Source: Haliclystus octoradiatus (taxonomy: Eukaryota; Cnidaria; Staurozoa; Stauromedusae; Haliclystidae). From it: a stretch of DNA of 64,000 nucleotides. The translations under genes were made by a program, and so were the position numbers. This document shows, piece by piece, positions 22,601-34,600 of the stretch. Below the pieces are notes generated by a model, which was not told where the DNA came from, did no database searches, and worked only from the letters and a program-made list of their open reading frames with translations. Position 1 is the stretch's first letter. Every line of letters begins with the position of its first letter. Where the stretch lies: the NCBI GenBank assembly GCA_916610825.1, contig OU744450.1:22567338-22631337 (forward strand), read 5' to 3'.

Positions 22601-25600
22601 TTTTCATATAGTTTTTTTTAATTATTTCAGTAAGTGTCTGAGTATGACATACTAAGAAATGAAGTGAATTGTATTGCTTGTTTTAGTGTGAGAAATATTT
22701 AAAGTCGAGAAAGTGAAAAACCAGCTTTTTCGAAATCTGAAAAGACGTGAAATCACACTTCGGCCAACCTAGATGGCTGTTTCCAAATATAAACTTGATA
22801 TTTTTTCATCTAGTTTTTTTCAATCGCTTTGATACATGTCTGAGTATGACATACTGAGAAATTAAGTGTATTGTATTGTTCGTTTTAGTGTAAGAAATAT
22901 TTAAAATCGAGAAAGTGAAAAACCGGCTTTCTTGAAAATCTGAAAAGACGTGAAATCACACTTAGGTCAACTTAAATGGCTGTTTCCAAATATAAACTTA
23001 ATATTTTTTCATCTAGTTTTTTTCAATCGCTTTGATACATGTCGGAGTATGACATACTAAGAAATGAAGTGAATCGTATTGCTCGTTTTAGTGTAAGAAA
23101 TATTTAAAATCGAGAAAGTGAAAAACCGGCTTTCTTGAAAATCTGAAAAGACGTGAAATCACACTTAGGTCAACTTAAATGGCTGTTTCCAAATATAAAC
23201 TTAATATTTTTTCATCTAGTTTTTTTCAATCGCTTTGATACATGTCGGAGTATGACATACTAAGAAATGAAGTGAATCGTATTGCTCGTTTTAGTGTAAG
23301 AAATATTTAAAATCGAGAAAGTGAAAAACCGGCTTTCTTGAAAATCTGAAAAGTGATGAAATCACACTTAGGTCAACCTAAACGGCTGTTTCCAAATATA
23401 AACTTAATATTTTTTCATGTAGTTTTCTAAATTATTTCGATACATGTCTGAGTACGACATACTAAGAAATGAAGTTAATTGTATTGCTCGTATTGCTATT
23501 GTTTTAATGTGAGAAATATTTAAAGTCGAGAAAGTGAAAAACAATCGATGCCATCGATAATGGTGCTGCTAATAACCGCCTTTTCCAGCTTTCATTCTAG
23601 CATTTATTCCATATTATATTCAATAATTAATCATCCTTCATCTAGAGGAAAAAAGGGTGCTCTGCTATTTTTCTGTGAAAGAAGTATACTTTTCAGAATT
23701 AAAAATCAAGGTTTGCAACAGATAACCAGTAGTTTCAATAAAATATCTCCTAACGCTGTCAATAGTCCAGGATATTCTCGAAAAATACAGAATTTTGACA
23801 AGTGAATCATAGACACGACCGCCTTCTTTTGCTTTCAATTTGCAAGAAGGAAGGTTGTGATTTGTCGTGATTGTTCGGCTTGTTTGTTTTACAGCTTATC
23901 ACGGATCACGGCGTTGCATTGAGGTGAATACCACAAAACACGTCGTAGATGAACAATATTTTACATTTTTCTGTTTGCCAATTTTGCTAGTTAAAACAAG
24001 ATAATAATGAAATAAGTTGGCAATTTACAAATACTGTGTTTGATTTAACAATAATATGTAATATTTTATTGATATCTTTAATAAATAAGAATCTCATTTC
24101 GTTTCGTTTCGTTTCGTTTCGTTTCGTTTCGCAAACCTTAGTAAGCCGTTTAATTATGCAATTGTAAATTAGCAGTTTGTGATGCTGTGATAAAATTTTT
24201 TTAAGCGAATAAGCGTGTAGATGTTTTTACGTAATTTTAACTTCACCCAATCAATGCAACTTATCGTCCACCATAATCCCTAAAAATTTGATACACTTAA
24301 TTTTACAATCTGAGCCGCAACGTTCTAAAATATGACCATGAAGATAAACTGGGCTTAAGCCTCAACTCCCATATTGGCATATGATTGAAATAAAGCTGTG
24401 CTCTACTCTGCTAATGATGACCCGCCCCATTAAAAGAGTTACTGAGTTACCATCCCGTGGCGGGCAAGGGAATTTCTGTACATTTTACCTTGGAAACTTT
24501 ATTGACCTATTCCGGTTTACCTCTTCAAGATGGCGGTCAATTTGTTGATAATTTGTTGGTGTTGATGGGTTGATCTGAACTTTTGGCTTGATTTTTGTTG
24601 AGTTATTTAGTTGAACTTGAATATTTGAAGCGGAAGAATGCAAGCATTGAGGAATACAAATATTAGCTTGATATATATGAACAAGATATTAGATATACGA
24701 GCATGCAAAAGCAGCATTTAGGAAGTAGGTCCATCGCCTTAGGTATTCCGTGCATGCCCATGAATGAACCCGTGAATTGTTAATTTGCTAAGAATACTGA
24801 TATTGATGCAGGCAATTCTAATGAGTTCTCTCAAATGTCTTCATTAATTTAAAACTTGAAATGCAAATATTCCAAAAAAACATTCTGCGATTATCTTAAT
24901 TAGGGCTAGGCTTAGGCTGTAGTCTAGTCCTAGCCTAGATATACAGGATAGGATAGATACTCCACTAGGCCTATACTGTAAAAGGATCACGATGATTTCA
25001 GCATCAGTCATAAACGAGTCATATTGATTATTATTCTTAGCCGCCGGCTGCCAAGAAAAATGCCGGGCCCTCGGGATTTTTGCAAACATGGCTCTGATCT
25101 TTTTTCTTCATAAATTTCCACAACCAAGCTCTTCATCCTTATAAAGATTCCGGGACCCTTGACAGCTGCCCCGCTGCCCAACCCTCTCCGCGGCCCTGAT
25201 TCTACTGAATTCTATATGTAGATAATTGCATATCTTTACTTAGCCTACGTGCGTACCAATTCTTTACTGCTCAAATTTATTCAATTATTTACTGTTTCGT
25301 TTTGCAGCATGGACATGTTGATCATGTCAAATTTCGGTTGAAGTCGTCTGGAGAAAGTTTCGATTTGGACTTAAAACGTAACAGGTAAAACGAAATAGGA
25401 TTCAATTTGATGTGACTGTGACGTTTTTAATTTGATGGCAGAATGAAGTTTTCATTGGCATTCCCATCTATCATACATTATACATCATCAAAAATATCTT
25501 GACTTCCGAAAATTCCTTTCCAAAAAATCCTTCCGAAAAAACTCTAATGGAACTTCCGAAAAAACGTTTGCAATTTCCATTTGCCGACAATGAGAATAAC

Positions 25601-28600
25601 AAATTCAAATAAAGCTATTAAAACCTACATATTTTGATATCATTTTATCAAAATCGAAGCCTAAGTTTTGTTTTCATTCCCATACAGTATAAAATTTTAT
25701 TTGCCACAATATATAGGATCAGGTTAAAAATGAACATATTTTTATTGAAATATCTAATCAAGCTTACGGTATGTGTCTGAGCATTGAATACAAGTTGAAT
25801 GGCATAATTTAAAGCAGAAATGACGAAGATAGGGTTAATCAAACTTGACCCATTTGGTCAATTATTGGTAATTTTCATACTTTTTCTGAAAGTTTTGAGG
25901 TTTTCCGTTACTGTTTTGAATTTTGATGTTGCAAGTTTTCCTTAAATATAGGCCTAGGCCTACCAACATTTCACAAATTGGACAAGGTGAGGGTCAAACT
26001 GTGTGATTTGTTATGGGACGACCCATAGGCTATTCATATCCCCTTGAAACATTGTATATAATTATATCATGCCTACTAAATTATTATTATTATTATTGAT
26101 GTGTATTCTCGTTCCTTTCTTGTCTCAAAGTGATTTTCATACACCACACATCCTTGTGAAAAAGTATGGAAAGAACAACAAGGAAATTCTTAAAAAGGTT
26201 AGTCAGTTTTAAATTGATCACTATGGGCATATATCTTATGCTACTCAGCTCTTTAAATGCTACTTCGTAATATTGACTTATCTGTTAATTTTAGCATATA
26301 CCTGATAGCTGCTATTATCATGGCAAAGTTATCAACAGAGAAAATTCTTATGTTCTCATTAGCACGTATGACAACAAATTAAGGTAAATATAGGTCTAAT
26401 ACAAAGACGGTTCAGAAGGCTTCACCATACTAAATTTATCTATACCAAAAATTGGGTAATTTTACGTTCATGAAAAAATCGCTAATGAAAACCTACTAAA
26501 AACATATTGAAATGGGATTGGGTTCTGAAACCATACTGAAATTCACCAGACACTTATATCTAGAATCTTCTCATTCTACTGAAAAACTACTGAAACACAC
26601 TTTAAAATTTGAAAGCTACATTATTATATGCTAAGTGGAATGTTTCATCCTACTCAGATCAATCAGGTTTGTTTAGGAGTTCATGAACGTAAAATTACCC
26701 AATTTTTGCAAACTTTTCATGAACATTTTATTAATGATTTTTTTGCAATTGCCATCTTTAAGCTACCACATCAATCATAATTATACTCCCTGTGTAAATA
26801 GTTCATGAACTTTTAAATTGCCTAATTTCTATGAGCTCTTGATGAACTGTTTATAAGGTGTTCATGAACAGTTCATGAAAGTTTGTAAAGTTTATGAACT
26901 GTTCATCAACTCAACTAGATTTTTCAAGGGTCATTGTGATTGCTGTATTACTCAAGGCAGCCGACTGTGGCCTATTCATATTTTCTATTTCGGAAGGAAA
27001 TCGTATATGCTGTGCGTAACCCCAGTTAATATGATGTCAGATTTCTAATTCCGGGTATCCATTCTATTTATGCTCATTTTAATTACCAATATCTAATTTT
27101 ATTATTATTTCTGTGATTTTTTTATTTATTTATTTATTTGTTTACCAGGGGTGTGATTGAAGTTGATGGCAGAAGTTTGTATTTGGAACCACATCATACG
27201 CATTCTCATGTAAGAGAAGTTTTGTTACTGCAACAGAAAGCTTTATTATCAGAAAAAACCGTAAATTCTAAAAGTTCATGAACAATTGGAAAATTTCACG
27301 TTCATGAACTTATGAACCTTTTTTAGCTAGGATATTTGGATATTTGTTAATACCCCATGCGGAAAACAGTTCAGGAGTTCATGAACAGTTCATGAAAATT
27401 GAGGCCATGTAATGTCCGTGAACCGTTCATGAACTCCACAAGAAGCCTAATAATATTCAAAACACAGTAGCCATTTATTGGCAAGTACTTAAATTCTTTT
27501 TCTCCTTGAATGGTATATTGTGCCGCTACCACAGCCTCAACTACCTACTCCTGCTTGGGGGTGATTCTATGTTTCCACTCAAACATTTCCTTGATTATTA
27601 CACAATTAGAAGGAACGAAGCAATTAACTAACACACAATTTATTTTTTCAAAACTCTTATTTGAATAGTCTAATGGTGCACATATTCTATACACCCCAAG
27701 TGATGACGATGAGGTATTTATGAAAGGAAAGAAATCATGCGGTAAGGATTTTTGTATTCATCTGATTGCTATTTGATCCCTGTCAAACCCTATGATGCTA
27801 TATAGCTTTCATATGGGCATATTGGTTACTTTCCTAATACTTTGTACCCCTTTAAAAAAGTTTGATGAGTTCAGGGGCTGTCCATGAACCACATGAACTG
27901 TCCAGGAACACCTTATAAACAGTTCATGAACCGTTTTTCAAGGATCTTATTGTGAGCAGTTCAAGAAAAATTGGGTCTTTTACCATTGATGAATTGTTTC
28001 CACACAGAAAAGACGTTTAGGAAAAGATAAACAGAATGATGGCAATAATCTAGTTAATCTCTACATCAGATTGAACTACTTTTACTCTGTCAGTTTTCTA
28101 ACTGCCTATAGAAAATATATGGACAGTGATTGCATAAATTTATTAAAGGGGCAGAAAGGACTGGTGAGCTCTACAAGCCTATCTAGAGTCACATGCGTGT
28201 TTGTCGTTCGTATTGTTTCTGTGCCTGGAACCATGCTGAAACTTGAAATTTGAAGCCATGCCGAAGCCATGACTGATATTGATCGTTGAATTACGCTAAA
28301 CATAATTCAAATTGAGCTCCTAGCGACCGCCTGTCAATATTTCTCCTTTGAGAATATTTCTCGATCTACTCATTTAGCTACTGGGCGGTCTCCTATTTAT
28401 TATATATGACTATCTGTTAGATTATTTGGTTATATTTTGGTAGTCTTGATTTACGTTTCCTCTCTCTGGCTCATACATGTATATTAAAGGATGTGTAAAC
28501 TGTCAATTTCTATGTCAATTTCTGTATTTGTTATTCTTCAAGCTTTACATTCATTGTTGCTATTATTGTTATTTTTTCATTAATTTTTTGAGTTTCCAAT

Positions 28601-31600
28601 AAATATCTCTTTAGTTCTATCCGTCTTCTTTCTTGTCTTTCATTATAGCGATGCATCATAACGGCACTAATCAAGAAACAGTTTTTCATTCAAGGGTTAG
28701 TTTTGAATTAATGGTCAATCTAATAGCCTAACTCTATTTGCAATTAATGGAAATATATTTAACGCAAGCAATTAGGCGTGCCATAAAAGTATCTAATAAA
28801 TAGAGATAAAGATAATTGATCTGTTTCTTGTTATTATTGGAACACACAGAATCATTAAGCAATAAACCACTATGAATCTTGGATATACTGAATCGCTACT
28901 GAAAACCTACTGAAAAACCTACTGGAATGGGGTTGGGTTTTGCAACCGTACTGAAATTCACCAGACACTTAAATCTAGAATATTCTCATTCCACTGAAAA
29001 ACTACTGAAACGCACCTTAAATTTGAAGCTACTATGAAAAAGCCTAATTTAAATTTAGTAGCCTAGATCCAGTACGTTTTCAGTATGTTTTCAGTAGGTT
29101 TTCAAATTTTCAAAATCTGTAGTGAACGCAGATGTCATTCTTGTATTGCTTCACTCCGCTTGATGCTGTTGTTTATATTTGGAAAACCCTATTTCTGTGT
29201 AATACAATCTGTGAAAATTAAAATTTTATTAATCCAAATTGTATAACCAGAGCCATCTATTTACAAGAGCTGGAACACTCTTTCATGTGCTGCTCTTGGC
29301 TCCCATTGGACAGGTGCCAGTCACATGATTTTATGGACGCCAGTTTTGTCCGTCAAACCCAGGCTCGCGAAATTTGAACAAAGCCAAAATAATATCATAA
29401 ATTCAAAAACTTTTCGTTCAAAAGCAAAATCTCGTTCAATGGAACGAAAATGGCGATTTTTGAGCCTCAAAACTTGAATGTCCCATCTCTTATAAATAGT
29501 CTGTTTATAAACAGTTCATGGGCCATCTAACATTCATCTACTAACGTTCATAGAGATGACATAAAGAGTTGAGCTTTTAATCTTAGTAGCACAAATTTAG
29601 TGAGTTTTTCCTCGATGTAGCAAAGAGACTGTTTGGCATGAAACAGACAAAGACTTTCCCTAAACTGTTCAAAGGTTAGTGAATAGCCTTTATTTCTACT
29701 GAGACAAGCTCTCATTTTTCAAAGTTAGACTGCAGTTGTTGCGGCCTATAGGAGCTGTAGTGCAGTTATTAGGGCATTGGACCTCGGCCCGCAGGGTCTT
29801 TGGCTCAATCCCTGGCAAGAGGACTATTGGTTAGCGCCAGGAAGGGCATCCAGCGATTAACCCACACATGCTCTAAAAACACTACCCACAACTAATCAAT
29901 CACCCCAGGAAAAAAGCTGCTTGCTTACCCGGTTTGTGGCTAAATGGTTACTGCAAAATAAAAATACACCATGACTTGTTAAAATGCAGAAAGAGTAGAA
30001 AGGGCAGTTACACCCTCTTCATTATGAATTTAAATATCCTACATGGTTTTATTTTTCATTGTAAACATTTTGTTATAGGCACGAAGATCACTTGCATCCC
30101 TCTCAGCAATTACTAACGTGGAACCGCAATACATTCCTTATATGACAACAACGGATACGAGATATTGTGAAGTTTACGTTGTTGTTGATAATGAGATGGT
30201 GAGAAAATTGTTTTTGTTAATTTTTCTATAATTCCAATTCTGATCATATTGTGACCTACTGTATCATTCCATTTTTTTAAAATACATTTTAAACTGAATG
30301 CAAATTATTTAGCAAGAACTTTACAAGGAAAACGTTTATTTGTTTTCGAAGCAAAATCAGTTATCTGAATTGCACTTAAGGGTAACATTAGCATTAAACA
30401 ACAAGCAAGCAATGCATAAACATTAGTTCGATCGCTACCTAGAACCCTTGTGAAAAACAGTGCAATATTTCATGAACAGTTCATGAACTAGTTCATCATT
30501 GCTAAAATTGGCCCACTTTTCATGGACTTTTTCATGAACTATTCATGAACTCCCGAACTGGTTCCGCATGTGTAAATTTGAATTAGCATCCTAATTAGTT
30601 GTATGTTACACCATGATCAGGAACTCGTCACTTATTCCATAATTTCAGCTAATATTATTCATTTTAAAATTAATTAATTCATTGAAATACTTATAATTAA
30701 GACGTCTACAATTTAAAATGCTAGGATTATAACATTATTATTTTCTCTTTCAGTATAAAAAGTATGATAAAAACGAAGCTCTCACCATCGAAAGAGTATT
30801 GAATTCATTCCATTCTGTTGATAGGGTATGATTGCTGTCCAATTATTACTTCATTATTCATATGTTCATTCATTACTTTTTACTACTTTTACTAAAGCGT
30901 TAACATTTAATTTAGAAGTTTTCCATCTGCCACAGTGCCACCTATGTGGTAAAAATCTGTTGAGTTCATGAACTGTTCATAAACTTAGTTCATAAACTTT
31001 AAATTGCCCAATTCTCATGAACTTTTTCATGAATGCAAAATTGCCAAATTTTCGTGGACTTTTTCATGAACAGTTCATGTGTAGTTCATAGAACAGTTCA
31101 TGAATAAATGTTAAATGGCCTCTTCTCATGCACTTCATGAACGTTAAATGGCCCAATCCTCGTGGAATTTTTATGAACGCTAAAGGGCCCAATTTTCAAG
31201 ATTACTATCGAATTTCTCATATGTGACTATGATCTTAGGTCCAGCTCTGTCTTTTAGGCAGGTTCCGACAAAAGGTTCAGCCTTCTGGATTTCTAGAAGC
31301 ATTTCAATATTCTTCTGAATATTATTGCTGAAGTTTCACCAATAAATCATAAAGATATCAATTTCTGCTGAATTTGCTCAACCTTCTTTAATCTTGGATT
31401 TCAAGATTCCTACTTTTGTCGGACCCAATTTAGATTATCATTTCCCCTGCGAAAATCAGTTCAGGAGTTCATGAACAGTTTGTTAACGTTAAATGGCTTA
31501 AATTTTATTGAACTGTTTTCGCAGGGGTTATTCATTGTTCTGTGAATACTATTTCAGGCATACTCTGCTATCAACATTCGCATTGTTGTTGTTGCCATTG

Positions 31601-34600
31601 AAATTTGGACAAATGGAGATAAAATGACGAGAACTTTCGATAACAGTGTGACAGAATATAATTCATTTAAAGTATATTGGAAGAGTAATATCAGAGGGAA
31701 GCTTTCACATGATACTGCACAGTTTTTAAGGTACAGTGAAACCTGTATATAACGGCCAGCTACAAGAGGTAGATAAATTGACCATTATAGACAGGTGGCC
31801 TTTATATACAGGTTTGATTCAATAGAAAATATTATTTTAGACATTGCAAGAGTGACCACTATAGATAGGTGGCCGCTTTATAGAGGTGACCGTTATAACA
31901 GGTTTGACTGTATTTGATTACTGTCTATCTTTCTTTCATATCTGAGCCCACGAACAGTCCATGGACTCCATGGAAATTCATGAACAAAATTATTCTAAAG
32001 CGATTGAATGAGAACTACCAAATTTTCTAGGTTTGCAAAATATAACTGGATCACCTATAAACCTACCATCGGTAATATGAACCCTTTGCTGCCATTAATA
32101 ATGGGCAGTTTTAGATGTTGTTAAATTGTAAAGTATCCATATTTAACTGGTGTATACAAAGAAGACTTGAATACTACAAAATTATGCATGTATCTTTCCT
32201 TGGGATGTGCTGGTTTACAACCCTTACAGGTTGAGGTTCGTTCTTTCCACTTCTTTTTATTATTTATAATTTATTATTATCATAAACGTTTTTGTTTGTT
32301 TTTGTAAGTCACAAAAGCTGGACAGATGGTATTGCTGGGAGAGCTGCCATTGCTGGTATTTGCTCGCATGGTTCTGCTGTTGGAATAAATGCTGTGAGTA
32401 TATAATTGACCATTATTTTAGGTATTTTTCGACTATTCATAAATTAGCATCTAGAAGAGTTGGGCCTACTCAGCTGATTCCCATGTATAATTTCTGCTAT
32501 TTTTTAGAATTGCATCCAAATCCTATTCCAAATTAGTCGATGTTAATGACGTTGTTGTTATTTATTGCTTAGCATTGCCTCCACATTGAGTTTGTTGCTG
32601 TTTATTGGGGTGATAGCTTAGGCACTATTATTTATTCTATAGTACAATCAGCTCAGTCTTGTCGAAACTTTTCATACTCTTAGTTAACCACTTATTAGTG
32701 GCATGCAGGATTTATAGAGTCATGTTTTGGACGCAATAAATTTCTAAAAGAAAGTAGTAACATTCATAAAACCAAATGTTTCATTAATCTTCGAGAACTT
32801 ATATCTGAATTAAACAAAGATTAGTCAATTTTTACCGTGACTCTGAGTTTCGCGCTTGTGCGCTCTACAGACGGAATTTATTCTTTTTATTTTGTTTCTT
32901 TTTTTCAATTCTCTCTAATTCTTTCTTATTCTAATTTATTCTTTATTCTAATTTATTCTAACTGATTAGAATAGATTCTGTCTGAAGAGCGCACAAGCGC
33001 GAAACTCAGTGTCACGGTAAAACTTGACTAATCTTTGTTTCATTCATACATAGCTCTACTTAACTGTATCGAGCACTTTCTTAAGTGGTTTGCATATTAT
33101 TATTATTATTATTATAAATAATAAACTACAAATATTCTAGTTAATTTAAATAATTAGTATTTCTTTGTGTTGAGATTATTATTAAAATTAAGAAAATAAT
33201 ATTTGTAAGGGTTAAATCAATACCTTACATCCTTATCGTTTAAAACATAAATAATTAGATCTATGTGTAGTATGTGTGCAGGCAAATGACGTGCATGATA
33301 GGCCTAACATGCTAGACCCTGGCTAGACCGCACTGGAATATTTGCTGCCTCTTTTCTATGTAATTTTGTAAACATGTAAGTCTAGAAGTTTCTTTAAAAA
33401 TGTATTAATTATCTTGTAAACTAATCTCTCTGGAAACTTCTTAAACTAGAAAAACTTAATTTCAGCAAAAAATATAGGATATAAACAGTGTCAGTAGTCG
33501 CAAATAAATCAGTAAGGAAGTAAACAATTCGAAACAAGAACACCTAGATAAAGCTAAAATTTGGTATTGAGTAAGGCCATGTAAGTTAATTTTATTATTT
33601 GAGTTATATTATTATCAAATCATTAGAAGACTTAATGATTATTTATTTATCTTGGTCTTGTATTCAACATGGTCTATACTCACTAGAAGAAAACGAAACT
33701 ATTTCTATCGTAATCATTGTTTTTGCAATGCAGAGATTGAATTAAAAAATATCTTTTACATTGTCATTAATATTGATGCTTCTATGTTCTTTACCTACAG
33801 TGGAGTTTTAATAGCGTTACTGGTCCAACTATTGTTATTGGACATGAGATGGGGCACAATTTCAATTTCCCACACGGTAAATTACTAATGTTATTTTATA
33901 AGTACTTGAGATAATATCGCCCTACAGAAGACATCCCTATCATTCCTCTATTTGTAGAAGAATGGCTATTTTCATTAACAGCCATCCTAATTAGATGTTA
34001 CTCATTTGATGTTTTAGATAAAGTCGAGACTCCCAAAATTATTTTATGATCGATATTTAACCTCGTTAATGTTGTATTGTTTATGTTTGCTTACCTCCTG
34101 AACTGCCAGTCTGCAGATAATGGCAGCTTTCGCCGAGATCCCGGGTGTGCAACAGCAAATACTTTGTTGACGTTTGATCGTAAAATATCTAAGTATCGTT
34201 GAATCTCGGGTGCGGATTAGCCATAATCTGCAGACTGGATGAACTGTGCATCACATTCAGTTCATGAACATCTTATAAACAGTTCACGAGCATTTCATGA
34301 ACCGTTTCTTCCATTTCAACATCAAATGACTATAGTATATTGCAATGTCGGATGGAATGGTCTGATGAGAATTGAATTGTATAAAACTGTGGCATACAGT
34401 TATGCCAAGATATTCAAAGTGTATTATATCATGAAATCTTTTGGGATTGATGTAAGTGTCTCGCCTCAGATTAAAAATGGGCATGTACCATTTACATCTT
34501 ATAAACAATTGTGCGCTGTGTATCAGTCAAGCAGAGGTTTAACATATAAGTTATATAAGTGCACAAATAGCTTACACTACTGGCATCTAAACTATACAAA

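Larger units (their letters stand above)
20035..24147. mobile_element. 4.1 kb foldback element, non-autonomous, MULE-like target duplication
   Basis: 4113 bp bounded by GGCTTACTAAGGTTTGCGAA and its reverse complement, and by a 9-bp direct repeat GTTTAATTA. The inverted ends extend about 110 bp and include a pentamer microsatellite CGAAA, with more copies on the left than on the right. The interior is built from related units of about 200 bp carrying 'gagagacctacaagttggacaaagtgaaaa'-type sequence: inverted on the left (20390-21510), direct on the right (22090-23540). No transposase frame. The 9-bp duplication is typical of Mutator-like elements, but the family is not proven. Confidence 0.85.
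17267..25307 (+). other. ADAM intron 2 (8 kb), packed with repeats
   Basis: Holds LINE 3' fragments, hammerhead-bearing inverted repeats and the 4.1 kb foldback at 20035-24147. No further exon with a matching phase was found. The stretch 24157-25307 shows only unrelated AT-rich sequence. Confidence 0.7.
32812..33040. repeat. Inverted repeat carrying two hammerhead copies
   Basis: Arms 32812-32880 and about 32970-33040 are reverse complements (AAACAAAGATTAGTCAA at the left edge, TTGACTAATCTTTGTTT at the right edge). The spacer is TTATTCTAATT-rich. Each arm has a hammerhead core pointing outward. Confidence 0.8.

Noticed and set aside
23548..23805. 85-codon open frame
   Set aside because: Lies inside the non-coding foldback element; no recognised domain.
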